A DNA stretch of 64,000 nucleotides, from positions 1-64,000 of IMG/VR virus record IMGVR_UViG_3300035183_000460, one strand, 5' to 3'. Below the pieces are notes generated by a model. It saw nothing but the letters and a program-made list of their open reading frames with translations. It ran no database searches and had not been told where the DNA came from. The DNA comes from a virus. The position numbers were made by a program, and so were the translations under genes. Shown here one piece after another: positions 1 to 7,495 of this stretch (position 1 is the first letter of the stretch; every line of letters begins with the position of its first letter).

Positions 1-1
1 G

Positions 2-496
2 CGTAAATTAAAGAGCTTGAGCGGTTATGAGAAGAGGTTTAGTTTGGATACTAATCATAAGATCGCAAAGCAGTTAGTAGGTATGCCATATGATATTTTT
101 GTGCTTGAAGACTTGAAAGGTATTCGAAAACAAAAATCAAAAGGCAAGATATTAAATAAGTGGTTATCAAATTGGAGCTTTTTACAATTAGAACAGTTAA
201 TTACTTACAAGGCGCAAGCTTTAGGTAAATCAATTGTTAAAGTAGATGCTCGATATACCAGTCAGAAATGTTCTAACTGTGGAGAGATTGAAAAGAAAAA
301 TAGAAATGGATCGCATTACGCATGCGATCGTTGTGGATACAGAGATCATGCCGATGTGAATTCTGCAAAGAATATCCGCAATAACTTCATCTCTGCTGCT
401 GCGAAAACGCAGAAGGCAGAGCAGGCTGTGTGTCAATCAGCCAAATGTCTCGGAGAACCAGAGACAAGCCACCAGCCTTGTGCTGGTGGTAATTGA
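2..496 (+). CDS. tnpB: TnpB, RNA-guided nuclease of IS605 family (C-terminal part)
   Basis: The reading frame is open to the left edge, so this is the C-terminal ~165 residues of TnpB. VLEDLKG carries the RuvC-II glutamate; a zinc ribbon follows (CSNCG then CDRCG), and DHADVNSAKNI carries the RuvC-III aspartate. TnpB proteins are RNA-guided DNA nucleases that help IS200/IS605 elements persist at their sites. The last codons (SHQPCAGGN) encode the right-end hairpin itself, so coding sequence and transposon end overlap; the guide RNA of such elements normally derives from this region. No lesion is visible in the part present. A decayed second copy of the same tail is at 1654-1884. Confidence 0.9.
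   Translation, partial: RKLKSLSGYEKRFSLDTNHKIAKQLVGMPYDIFVLEDLKGIRKQKSKGKILNKWLSNWSFLQLEQLITYKAQALGKSIVKVDARYTSQKCSNCGEIEKKNRNGSHYACDRCGYRDHADVNSAKNIRNNFISAAAKTQKAEQAVCQSAKCLGEPETSHQPCAGGN
469..489 (+). repeat. IS right-end hairpin, copy 1
   Basis: Inverted repeat with 8-bp arms CCACCAGC/GCTGGTGG and loop CTTGT. The same hairpin occurs at 1462-1482 (loop CTCGT), 1857-1877, 40031-40051 (last arm base changed) and 47748-47768. Confidence 0.9.
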
Positions 497-560
497 CAAT
501 GCAGTTGTTAGGTTCATTATAGGAAAAATTTGTTGTAAAACAAACAATTTTATTATATAA

Positions 561-1349
561 ATGTCAAGTTTAAAATTAAAAGATCGTATAGCTTTATATG
601 AAAATGCAACTGATTATAAATTATTAGGTAGAGTTCCTATAATCATTTGTATTAATGGAAGATCTTTCTCAAAAATTACTTCTATTATTGATAAACCATA
701 TTGTGAAAAATTTGCTGAGTGTATGTACTCTACGGCGCTTAGATTAGCTATGGAAGTAGAAGGTTCAGTATTTTCTTATTGTTTTTGTGATGAAATTGTG
801 ATTGTCGCAAGAAATGATCAGTCAATAGAAACGAATTTTTGGTACGATAATAGAATACAAAAGATATCTTCAGTTACAGCTTCAATTGCTACACTTCATT
901 TTAATAATTGTGCAACGGCTTTAGATTTAAATTTAATTGGAGATGCAGTTTTCATATCAAATACATTTGTTGTACCAAACATAACTGAAGCAATTAATGT
1001 TATTGTTTCAAAACAACAATTATCTTTTCAAAAGTCTTTACATTTTGCATGTCTTTATGAGTTATTAAAAAAACAATATGATAAAAATGACATTAAAGAG
1101 ATGATTCAAGGTACATCATCAGATGACAAAATAAATCTATTGCAACAAGAATGTAATATAGATTACAATAATTACCCTATAGCATATAGAAGAGGTATTG
1201 CATGTTATCGTCAGCCAAAATTAATTGATGGAAAATTAAAACATAAATGGTCAATTAATATGGAAATTCCTATATTTACGAAAGAACAATCATTTTTATT
1301 TAATATATTTCATGGTGGAACCGATATTATTCGTTATAATAATTTTTGA
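561..1349 (+). CDS. Thg1-like tRNA 5'-end (3'-5') polymerase family protein
   Basis: Thg1 and Thg1-like proteins add nucleotides in the 3'-5' direction to tRNA 5' ends (tRNA-His guanylation or 5'-end repair). The fold signatures are visible: PIIICINGRSF (residues 26-36) matches the family's IDGRxF motif, FCDEIVIV (75-82) matches the SDE motif, and NRIQKISSVTASIATLHFN (97-115) matches the conserved helix after it. The C-terminal half has the YRRG element. Oddity: the first metal-binding aspartate is Asn32 here, while Asp77 and Glu78 are kept. Length (262) is normal for the family. It sits 64 bases after the IS copy, with a tmRNA gene 0.5 kb downstream. The family call is firm; activity is uncertain. 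Confidence 0.85.
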   Translation: MSSLKLKDRIALYENATDYKLLGRVPIIICINGRSFSKITSIIDKPYCEKFAECMYSTALRLAMEVEGSVFSYCFCDEIVIVARNDQSIETNFWYDNRIQKISSVTASIATLHFNNCATALDLNLIGDAVFISNTFVVPNITEAINVIVSKQQLSFQKSLHFACLYELLKKQYDKNDIKEMIQGTSSDDKINLLQQECNIDYNNYPIAYRRGIACYRQPKLIDGKLKHKWSINMEIPIFTKEQSFLFNIFHGGTDIIRYNNF

Positions 1350-1461
1350 CAAATTTAATTCATAATGTACTGTAAATGTTTGAAAATTAATTATATATTA
1401 TAATTATTTTTAATTAATATATTAATAATTAATTATTATTTATGATCTTATGCCAAGAAAA

Positions 1462-1482
1462 CCACCAGCCTCGTGCTGGTGG
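1462..1482. repeat. IS left-end hairpin
   Basis: Arms CCACCAGC/GCTGGTGG, loop CTCGT. Followed by ATGAATTGGCGATCG, which also follows the hairpin at 40031 and so marks the left-end version. Confidence 0.85.
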
Positions 1483-1497
1483 ATGAATTGGCGATCG

Positions 1498-1640
1498 TTA
1501 TTGGTGTGATTGTTGATCTTCAATATATTTCTTGACCGTCTCTTCCGAAACATGTCCATGCTTCTTGATCACAATCCACTGCCCCAGAATTTCTTGGCTT
1601 TTAGTTTTGTAAAGATAAATGCTGTATTGATATATAACCA
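1498..1640 (-). pseudogene. tnpA: tnpA (Y1 transposase) C-terminal remnant
   Basis: Read on the - strand, the last ~20 residues (GHVSEETVKKYIEDQ) match the typical C-terminal helix of IS200/IS605 TnpA. The HUH motif and the region of the catalytic tyrosine are absent, so it cannot be active. The related remnant at 40071-40250 preserves a little more of the same tail, including an LWSRS stretch typical of TnpA. Confidence 0.75.
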
Positions 1641-1653
1641 GACATAGACACAA

Positions 1654-1884
1654 ATGCAGAGAACTAGCGGAGAAATTGAAAAGAAAAATATAAATGGATC
1701 GCATTACGCATGCGTTCATTGTGGATACAGAGATCATGCCGATGTGAATTCTGCAAAGAATATCCGCAATAACTTTATCTCTGTTGCTGCGGAAACGCAG
1801 AAGGCAGAGCAGGCTGTGTGTCAATCAGCCAAATGTCTCGGAGATCCAGAGACAAGCCACCAGCCTTGTGCTGGTGGTAATTGA
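1654..1884 (+). pseudogene. tnpB: tnpB C-terminal remnant
   Basis: From GEIEKKN onward this is nearly identical to the tnpB tail at 283-496: half of the zinc ribbon (CVHCG), DHADVNSAKNI and the same SHQPCAGGN end over the hairpin. Everything upstream, including the first zinc-ribbon cysteine pair and the RuvC-II glutamate, is gone. Not a functional nuclease; it could still contribute guide-RNA scaffold sequence. Confidence 0.8.
1857..1877. repeat. IS right-end hairpin, copy 2
   Basis: Arms CCACCAGC/GCTGGTGG, loop CTTGT, followed by TAATTGAC (1878-1885). Identical to 469-497. Confidence 0.9.
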
Positions 1885-1892
1885 CAAAACAT

Positions 1893-2245
1893 GGGGATGA
1901 AATAGGTTCGACTAGGTATGAAACATTTAAAATGCAGGTTCTGGATGATTGCAACCAGATAAAAAGCAATCAAAACGTTAAATGCCAACGATAATGGTAT
2001 TTCTCAATTAGCATTAGCTGCTTAATTGAGTGTTTTTAGACGAGATTTCTTTGGTACTCTAAAAGCATTAACCCACTAAAGATAGCAATTAATCGTTCTA
2101 CGGATAAAATTGCGAAATAAACAGTAGATAGCTGATTAGGCGAATCTAATCGAATGTTGCTACTACATTAAGCTAGCTAAGCCTGTGAAAGAATTTTAAT
2201 GTGGATTATTTAGGACCCGCCTGGCAGAGGGCGGCATCTCCACCA
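1893..2245 (+). ncRNA. ssrA: tmRNA (transfer-messenger RNA), complete, with encoded CCA
   Basis: The 5' end GGGGATG pairs with CATCTCC (2235-2241) in a full 7-bp acceptor stem including one G-U pair, followed by ACCA. The D-loop-like AGGTTCGACTAGG follows the 5' strand as in bacterial tmRNA. A tag reading frame (1984-2025) ends in LALAA and stops with TAA. The T-arm stem is CCGCC/GGCGG (2217-2221 with 2230-2234), but the loop is TGGCAGAG: eight bases and no TTC-type core. tmRNA rescues stalled ribosomes together with SmpB and tags the product for ClpXP-type proteases. No promoter is obvious in the 7 bases between it and the IS relic, so it is probably processed from a longer transcript. No tRNA gene was seen in the window. 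Confidence 0.93.
1984..2025 (+). other. tmRNA proteolysis-tag reading frame
   Basis: Resume codon GCC at 1984, then a tag reading ANDNGISQLALAA and TAA at 2023-2025. The AND start and LAA end match bacterial tags (compare the AND...ALAA form); the C-terminal LAA is the degron read by ClpX and similar unfoldases. The resume codon is inferred from alignment with the usual tag start. Confidence 0.88.
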
Positions 2246-2456
2246 TTCAAATATACAAAAATAACTATCGTATTATTTATCGAGATTACTACGTGGTATT
2301 CACAACAATTATATAATTTATTTGATTGTTTTTTTTCTTTTAAGTAATGTTTATATATATGTTATGACCGATACGTAACTAATATCAAATATTGTAATTA
2401 AAATAATATAAATAAAAAACGACTAAATAAAAACTATAATATTGAGTTTAATCGAA

Positions 2457-2936
2457 ATGATTGATATAATAACGGGAGATTTATTTGACGCTACTGAAAA
2501 GTATTTAGTTCATCAATGCAATTGTGTGACTAATAAGGCTGCTCATTTGGCTTCTGATATGTTTAAGAGGTTTTCTTACTCAGATATATATACCTCACGT
2601 ATTAAACCAGATAAGCCAGGACATATAATCATTCGTGGTAATGGTAAAGACCAAAGATATGTTATCGCACTTTTGGGTCAATACTATCCAGGACGATCTA
2701 AATATCCATTATCAACTTTAGATGGTCTAGCGGCTCGTGAGAAATACTTTTATCACGGATTGTTGCGTATAGCTAAGATAGAAATGTTAGAAAGTATAGC
2801 ATTTCCGTGGAGAATAGGATGCGGTAGTGCTGGTGGTGATTGGCAACATTACATTGGTATGTTGCGTAATTTCGCCCAATATGTCGGTCAAAAAGGTGTA
2901 AAAGTTAGAATTTATCGACGTGAAGTAGATAAATAA
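2457..2936 (+). CDS. Macro-domain protein (ADP-ribose-type hydrolase)
   Basis: A single macro domain of ~159 residues. IDIITGDLFD at the N-terminus is the first strand and loop; VHQCNCVTN is the adenine/ribose-binding strand with the family's conserved Asn; AFPWRIGCGSAGGDW is the glycine-rich loop that holds the distal phosphate. Such proteins remove or bind ADP-ribose or its phosphate. Start: ATG at 2457 puts MIDIITGDLF at the N-terminus as usual for the fold; a TTG at 2442 would add five residues. In a phage it might undo host ADP-ribosylation defence or recycle NAD-derived products; that role is inference. Confidence 0.88.
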   Translation: MIDIITGDLFDATEKYLVHQCNCVTNKAAHLASDMFKRFSYSDIYTSRIKPDKPGHIIIRGNGKDQRYVIALLGQYYPGRSKYPLSTLDGLAAREKYFYHGLLRIAKIEMLESIAFPWRIGCGSAGGDWQHYIGMLRNFAQYVGQKGVKVRIYRREVDK

Positions 2937-2997
2937 TGTGTGATAAAAAAAATCTTATATGTACTACAACTTTGCTAAGTTTTTACTAATTGCATTA

Positions 2998-3810
2998 TCA
3001 TTGTTTTTTGTCATTCATTTTTTGACGACGTTTAGTTCTACTGTTTGAATTAAGTTTCATTTCTTTTTTCCATTCAGGATATGATGCTCCAAATATACTT
3101 CTTTCAGAAGTTGCATCTCTAATAATAACATATCCACCACTAGTCATAGTAAATGGTTTGGTTAATTTTCCTAACCAATCAAACTTTGAACCAGCAGGAG
3201 GACAAGGATCAAACCAAGCTGGAAGTACAAAGTTAGAAACTTCAACAGTAGTACCAGATATATCTACAGTATAATAATCACTTTCAACCGGATCAGCTAT
3301 CTCTAAAGCATAACTGGTTTTTTCTGGCCAATTATCGACCCAATAATTGGCTTGTGGATCTATCATAGTTTCAAGCACTTCATGTGATAAAACACTAGAC
3401 ACTGATAGTTTATTTTGTTGTGTAATCTTAACAAAAACACGTCCATAAGGAAGTCCATCTGGACCATCAGCATGGTATCCTAAAGCACCAGCCGTATCGG
3501 CATCATCAAAGAGTACAATCTTCCAGGCACCTTGTTCAGTAGTATCTTCTGATGCGCGATATACAACCTTAGGAGGTTTAATGTCCCAAGCTACAGCAGC
3601 TTGTTCTCTGGCTTGTTTGGCTACTCCACGAGTCCATAATTTGACCTGATCATTAGAAACTAAGGTTGATTTATTTATAATTGCGATTAGCATGTTTCCA
3701 TCACATTCTGACGTAAGTTCGTCATTATCGGATACAGTGGTATTGATAGCCACCGAGACATTATTTGAAGATTTCCCGATAAGCCAATTCCAAAAATTTT
3801 TAAAGCACAT
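2998..3810 (-). CDS. Zincin-like metallopeptidase-type protein
   Basis: A 270-residue protein whose centre reads SVLSHEVLETMIDP followed ~25 residues later by YALEIADPVESDYYTV. This SHE..E...DP...EI.D arrangement is seen in a group of bacterial and phage proteins of zincin-like pattern, where His and Glu/Asp would bind zinc. The N-terminus (CFKNFWNWLIG) is hydrophobic but too short to be a convincing signal peptide; the C-terminus is strongly basic. It is the first of three consecutive - strand genes with the hydrolase at 4127-4933. The substrate is unknown, and a non-enzymatic virion role is possible. Confidence 0.5.
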   Translation of the reverse strand: MCFKNFWNWLIGKSSNNVSVAINTTVSDNDELTSECDGNMLIAIINKSTLVSNDQVKLWTRGVAKQAREQAAVAWDIKPPKVVYRASEDTTEQGAWKIVLFDDADTAGALGYHADGPDGLPYGRVFVKITQQNKLSVSSVLSHEVLETMIDPQANYWVDNWPEKTSYALEIADPVESDYYTVDISGTTVEVSNFVLPAWFDPCPPAGSKFDWLGKLTKPFTMTSGGYVIIRDATSERSIFGASYPEWKKEMKLNSNSRTKRRQKMNDKKQ

Positions 3811-4126
3811 ATGTTATCCAATTTTTTATTTATTAACATGATTGACAGGTAGGCAATCTGATTTATTATTAATTAGTCAGTATTATAACCACGTATGGTA
3901 GGTATTTACATTTCATAATATTGCTATATTGTAATCAATTGTAATCATCTCTAGACGTTGTGCTAATAATACATCTATTCTCACACCATATTATGATTTC
4001 GTCTATTTGTAATATTCATAATAAATATATTATCTCTACTGCTGAAAATAATATAAAGCATGATATGTGTTAGATAACCTAACATTTAGTAAAGCAAGAG
4101 ATGAGCTACCAATGTTGTAATTAACT
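3811..4126. other. Intergenic stretch, nothing recognised
   Basis: 316 AT-rich bases between two - strand genes. No tRNA, strong hairpin or credible small gene seen. It presumably holds the promoter for 2998-3810, but no clear -35/-10 pair stands out. Confidence 0.4.
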
Positions 4127-4933
4127 TTATTTTTTTACAAATAGTGATACTATCCAGTTTATAAATTTGATCCATGGAGCACGAGCTAAAATATTATAAA
4201 TTATTCCTTGCCACCCTCGCACAACCAATTTATCAGGTTGGTTCTGTGTAACAGACTCTGTCTGAGTAGATTGGTTCTGTGTAACAGACTCTGTCTGAGT
4301 AGATTGGTTCTGTGTAACAGACTCTGTCTGAGTATACGATGTTATATTATTTGATGCTTCATTTTGATTAGATACTGAATATAATTGTAATGATTTTATT
4401 GCAGACTCATAATCCTTAGATTTCATATATGAATTAAAATAATAATTCATACCTTTGACATAATCTGCCTCTGGTGCCGTATAATAACCTTGAACCTTTA
4501 ATAAATGAGCAAAATCTTTAACGCTACCAGATTCTACAGCAGACCATGCTACTTTATATCTTTTATTTTTTAAAAAATTTAAATGATATTCAACGCCATC
4601 AGCTAAAGTATCGAACGCCCTAAACCAAGTGGCAGGATGCGGAGGTTGAAATACAACACGTTTTCCATTTACTATCTCCCAAATGTTTGACAACATACAG
4701 TATTTTACTGTTGGAGGATCTGTAGGATTACTTATGTATTTGATGTTTCCTATATTATTGTTCCACATTGACTTAGAAAGTCCAGTTTCAATTGCATTTT
4801 GTGCAAACAAAACACCAATAGATTCTTTTTTTGGAATAGTTTTAAATAATTTAAACCAACCCTCAACTAAACCATTAACTAACTGAGAAGGTGTATAAGT
4901 GGTTCTAGTAGCTGGAACTAATGTAGCAGGCAT
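4127..4933 (-). CDS. Peptidoglycan hydrolase (glucosaminidase/lysozyme-like) with repeat linker and hydrophobic tail
   Basis: Residues ~15-175 form a lysozyme-like domain: LFAQNAIETGLSKSMWNNNIGNIK (43-66) resembles the glucosaminidase pattern with the likely catalytic Glu49, followed by FRAFDTLADGVEYHLNFL and a YYTAPEADYVKGM end. A linker with three TESVTQNQS-type repeats (DNA 4238-4334) leads to a hydrophobic C-terminus (GWQGIIYNILARAPWIKFI, then a basic end) that could sit in or on a membrane. No signal peptide is evident. A clear paralogue begins at 63772. Likely roles are host lysis or cell-wall penetration by the virion. RBS-like GGAGC lies just upstream of the ATG on the - strand. Confidence 0.72.
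   Translation of the reverse strand: MPATLVPATRTTYTPSQLVNGLVEGWFKLFKTIPKKESIGVLFAQNAIETGLSKSMWNNNIGNIKYISNPTDPPTVKYCMLSNIWEIVNGKRVVFQPPHPATWFRAFDTLADGVEYHLNFLKNKRYKVAWSAVESGSVKDFAHLLKVQGYYTAPEADYVKGMNYYFNSYMKSKDYESAIKSLQLYSVSNQNEASNNITSYTQTESVTQNQSTQTESVTQNQSTQTESVTQNQPDKLVVRGWQGIIYNILARAPWIKFINWIVSLFVKK
4238..4334 (-). repeat. 33-base tandem repeat, three copies, in frame
   Basis: Units at 4238-4270, 4271-4303 and 4304-4334, almost identical, encoding an 11-residue Thr/Gln/Ser-rich linker unit (TESVTQNQSTQ). Copy-number change would lengthen or shorten the linker without frameshift. Confidence 0.92.
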
Positions 4934-5018
4934 AATTTTGCTCCTTCAATTATTAATATCAAATTTATGCATCATATTTATAACACTATATAAATGTAGC
5001 GTTTTAAGGTTTATAATG

Positions 5019-5351
5019 TTAAATATCTAAATCTTTTATAATAGAATCAGTTAAATTAGCAGCTAATTCTTCAATAATTTCAGCTTTAATACCATCATTG
5101 TCTGCTGGATTATTATCCATATTTGTATCTTTAAATCCGCCACCATGTTGGAATGAGGCTAAAACGTTTTTATATAATATTTTACCAAGTTCATTAATAT
5201 CTTCTTGTGAGGCAGATTCTTTTGCACTAATATAAAAACTATTTACTGCATTTTCTGCAATATTTTTAGCGCATTTGTTATTTACATGTAATCCTGAAAA
5301 TTTAGCCATTGTTTCATAGTAAGCTGCATATAAAAGTATATTTTCTATCAT
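5019..5351 (-). CDS. Hypothetical protein, 110 aa
   Basis: Not recognised. Mostly helical-looking (MIENILLYAAYYETMAKF..., ...IIEELAANLTDSIIKDLDI), acidic, with a short HGGGF segment and an Asn/Asp-rich linker in the middle. It is upstream of the hydrolase on the same strand and could share its transcript. Confidence 0.6.
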   Translation of the reverse strand: MIENILLYAAYYETMAKFSGLHVNNKCAKNIAENAVNSFYISAKESASQEDINELGKILYKNVLASFQHGGGFKDTNMDNNPADNDGIKAEIIEELAANLTDSIIKDLDI

Positions 5352-5409
5352 AATAATATCCTCGATAAAGATATGGAAAATTATTCACATATTGATATAT
5401 ACAAAAAAT

Positions 5410-6144
5410 ATGAAGATAAATAAAGGAATTATTTTAGCTGGTGGCTTTGGAACCAGATTAGCCCCATTAACTAATTTATTTAATAAACATATGGTTCCAT
5501 TATATAACAAATTTATTATAGATTATCCAATTAATACACTAAAATCAATTGGCGTAGAAAACTTAACTGTTGTTTTAGGCGGAGCTCATTATGGTCAAGT
5601 AGTATCTTACTTAGAGGATGGCTCAAAATTTGGTATGGATATTAATTATGTTTATCAAAACAAACCAGAGGGAATAGCTCAAGCTATCAATATTTGTAAA
5701 AATTCTATTGGCAATAATAGATTTTGCGTTGTATTAGGGGATAATATTTTTGAAAATAAAATAAATTTTCAAGATTCTGAAAAGGCTCAGATTGTTCTTT
5801 CTACACATCATAATTTAAATAGATTTGGTGTGGCAACAATTTACAATAATCAAATTATAAAAATTGAAGAAAAACCAAAAGAAATCAGCTGGGAAAATGG
5901 TTTACAAAATTATGCAATAACTGGATGTTATTTATTTGATAATAATTTTTTTGAATATTTTAAAGAATTAAATCCAAGTTCTCGTGGAGAATATGAGATA
6001 ACTGATATTATCAATATGTATAATAAAGACAATAATCTTAGCTATACATTTGTTGATGGATTGTGGAGTGATGCTGGAACTCATGAATCAGTAAACTTTT
6101 TAAACAATTTCTTCTATTACAAAAATAGAAAAACTTCGTTATAA
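5410..6144 (+). CDS. Sugar-1-phosphate nucleotidyltransferase (RmlA-like)
   Basis: KGIILAGGFGTRLAPLT is the nucleotide-binding signature of glucose-1-phosphate thymidylyltransferases; VVLGDNIF and GEYEITDIIN are further family motifs, and WSDAGTHES matches the C-terminal catalytic segment. At ~244 residues it is shorter than classical RmlA (~290), lacking the last helices. It should join a sugar-1-phosphate to dTTP or another NTP. ATG 5410 is chosen because the domain begins at once; an upstream in-frame ATT at 5392 is less likely. It is paired with the RmlD-like gene at 6434, so the two may make an activated sugar for glycosylating virion proteins, DNA or the host surface (inference). Confidence 0.85.
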   Translation: MKINKGIILAGGFGTRLAPLTNLFNKHMVPLYNKFIIDYPINTLKSIGVENLTVVLGGAHYGQVVSYLEDGSKFGMDINYVYQNKPEGIAQAINICKNSIGNNRFCVVLGDNIFENKINFQDSEKAQIVLSTHHNLNRFGVATIYNNQIIKIEEKPKEISWENGLQNYAITGCYLFDNNFFEYFKELNPSSRGEYEITDIINMYNKDNNLSYTFVDGLWSDAGTHESVNFLNNFFYYKNRKTSL

Positions 6145-6214
6145 TACAACTATAATTTATTATTATCATTATTCATGATTATCGTATGTTTTCTTTATCA
6201 TATTGATATATAAT

Positions 6215-6328
6215 ATGCAAAGAACTACAAAACAAAATATAGATTTACAAACAGAGTTTTTCAGTTATACATCTAAAAATATTCTCAATAATATAATATT
6301 TTCTACTGCTAAAACACAAAATATGTAA
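6215..6328 (+). CDS. Possible small ORF, 37 aa
   Basis: ATG at 6215 runs to TAA at 6326-6328 (begins MQRTTKQNIDLQ). No clear ribosome-binding site and no recognisable family. It lies in the 289-base gap between the two sugar-nucleotide genes; otherwise that gap shows nothing. Confidence 0.2.
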   Translation: MQRTTKQNIDLQTEFFSYTSKNILNNIIFSTAKTQNM

Positions 6329-6433
6329 TTTAATATTTTTAATGAACCTATTGTAGTATTAAAAATTATGTCTAACAATAACAAAGCGCACATTACACAA
6401 TTATGATGTATAGTAATTGACTTAGGAGTTTAT

Positions 6434-7282
6434 ATGAAAATATTAACACTTGGTAAAGGATTTATTGCAGAACATCTACCTTATCCAATTATTAGTGATA
6501 GATTAGAAATAAGTGAAAAATATATAGAGACTATACTTGGATTGTATCAACCCGATGTAATTATAAATTGCATAGGTAAAACAGGAAGACCTAATATTGA
6601 TTGGTGTGAAAGTCATAAAGAAGAAACTGCATGTATAAACACATCATTACCAATAGTATTAGCTACTGTTTGTGAAAAGAAAGCAATACATTTTATTCAT
6701 ATTGGATCTGGTTGCATATTTTTTGGAGAATCTCCAAACACTATATTAATTCAAAATGGTAATGATACATATAAACAAGATTTGGGGTGGAAAGAAAACG
6801 ATTTTGCTAATCCAAAATCTTTTTATTCCAGGACAAAATATGCTGCAGATTTGGTATTAAGCGAAATGAAAAATGTTGCTGTTCTTAGAATTAGAATGCC
6901 TATTTCTGATAGAAACACTCAAAGAAATTTTATTAATAAAATTCGTGGATACAATAAATTAATTGATATTCCAAATTCTGTTACTTTTATGGATGATTTA
7001 GTAAAAATGATTGATTGGACCATTACAAAACAAAAAACAGGCATTTATCATGTTGTTAATCCTCAACCTCTAAGTGCTGTAAGAATAATGAATGAATTTA
7101 AAAAATATATACCTGATCATTCATTTGAAATTATAGACGAGAAGGCTTTAGATAACTTAACTATAGCAAAAAGATCTAATTGTATTTTGAATGGATATAA
7201 ATTACGTGATGAAGGTTTTTTCATGACTCCTTCAGAAGAAGCTTTAAAGAATTGTATGGAGAGATATGTTAAAAATATTTAA
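6434..7282 (+). CDS. NAD(P)-dependent sugar-nucleotide reductase/epimerase (RmlD-like)
   Basis: Extended short-chain dehydrogenase fold: an N-terminal strand with GKGFIAEHL standing for the dinucleotide-binding glycine loop, VIINCIGKTG..DWCE as in RmlD (NC...D.CE), IGSGCIFFG in the place of the RmlD STDYVF segment, and YSRTKYAAD with the catalytic Tyr-x3-Lys. AGGAG lies 8 bases before the ATG. RmlD reduces dTDP-4-keto-rhamnose; the glycine loop is atypical, so the exact substrate is uncertain. It works logically with the RmlA-like enzyme upstream. The intermediate RmlB/RmlC enzymes are not in this window and may come from the host. Confidence 0.8.
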   Translation: MKILTLGKGFIAEHLPYPIISDRLEISEKYIETILGLYQPDVIINCIGKTGRPNIDWCESHKEETACINTSLPIVLATVCEKKAIHFIHIGSGCIFFGESPNTILIQNGNDTYKQDLGWKENDFANPKSFYSRTKYAADLVLSEMKNVAVLRIRMPISDRNTQRNFINKIRGYNKLIDIPNSVTFMDDLVKMIDWTITKQKTGIYHVVNPQPLSAVRIMNEFKKYIPDHSFEIIDEKALDNLTIAKRSNCILNGYKLRDEGFFMTPSEEALKNCMERYVKNI

Positions 7283-7299
7283 TATTTGGAGAGTGACAA

Positions 7300-7494
7300 A
7301 TGTCTAGCAAAAATTTAATGATAGATTTAAAAGCAAAAAAAGATATTGATAAAAGAACATTTTATGTTGGTAAACTTAAATTTCCAGGAACAATTGATTG
7401 TTCGAAAGGTGTTGCATTTTTAATATTTATTTCTGACGTAGGCGAAGAACAATTACAAATTGCTCCAATAGATACAAAAGACGAAGACGATTAA
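7300..7494 (+). CDS. Hypothetical protein, 64 aa
   Basis: Not recognised. Short beta-rich sequence with an acidic end (DTKDEDD). GGAG is 9 bases before the ATG and the gene starts 17 bases after the RmlD-like gene, so it is likely cotranscribed. Confidence 0.6.
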   Translation: MSSKNLMIDLKAKKDIDKRTFYVGKLKFPGTIDCSKGVAFLIFISDVGEEQLQIAPIDTKDEDD

Positions 7495-7495
7495 T

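Larger units (their letters stand above)
1..497 (+). mobile_element. IS200/IS605-family element, right part, cut by the window edge
   Basis: The window opens inside a tnpB gene and the element ends with a perfect 8-bp hairpin (469-489) followed by TAATTGAC (490-497). The same hairpin plus TAATTGAC recurs at 1857-1885 and 47748-47776, which fixes the right boundary at about 497. The left end lies outside the window. IS605-family elements have subterminal hairpins and no terminal inverted repeats, which fits. Whether this copy also has a tnpA gene cannot be seen. Confidence 0.85.
1439..1885. mobile_element. Internally deleted IS605-type element (447 bp)
   Basis: The left end begins TTTATGATCTTATGCC and carries hairpin 1462-1482; this left sequence recurs at 40008 and 47725. 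The right end is hairpin 1857-1877 plus TAATTGAC. Inside are a tnpA tail on the - strand (1498-1640) and a tnpB tail on the + strand (1654-1884), an outward divergent arrangement with the central ~2 kb missing. It is non-autonomous. Its right boundary is 7 bases before the tmRNA gene. Confidence 0.85.

Noticed and set aside
230-436. A - strand ORF within tnpB
   Set aside because: Antisense shadow of the conserved zinc-ribbon region; the + strand frame is clearly the coding one.
481-530. TTGACA at 493 with TATAGG as a promoter for the Thg1-like gene
   Set aside because: The spacing is 19 bases and the -10 is poor; TTGACA is simply the IS right end, repeated at other copies.
1498-1824. A 108-residue - strand protein
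   Set aside because: Only the last ~45 codons resemble TnpA; the rest is the antisense of the tnpB remnant.
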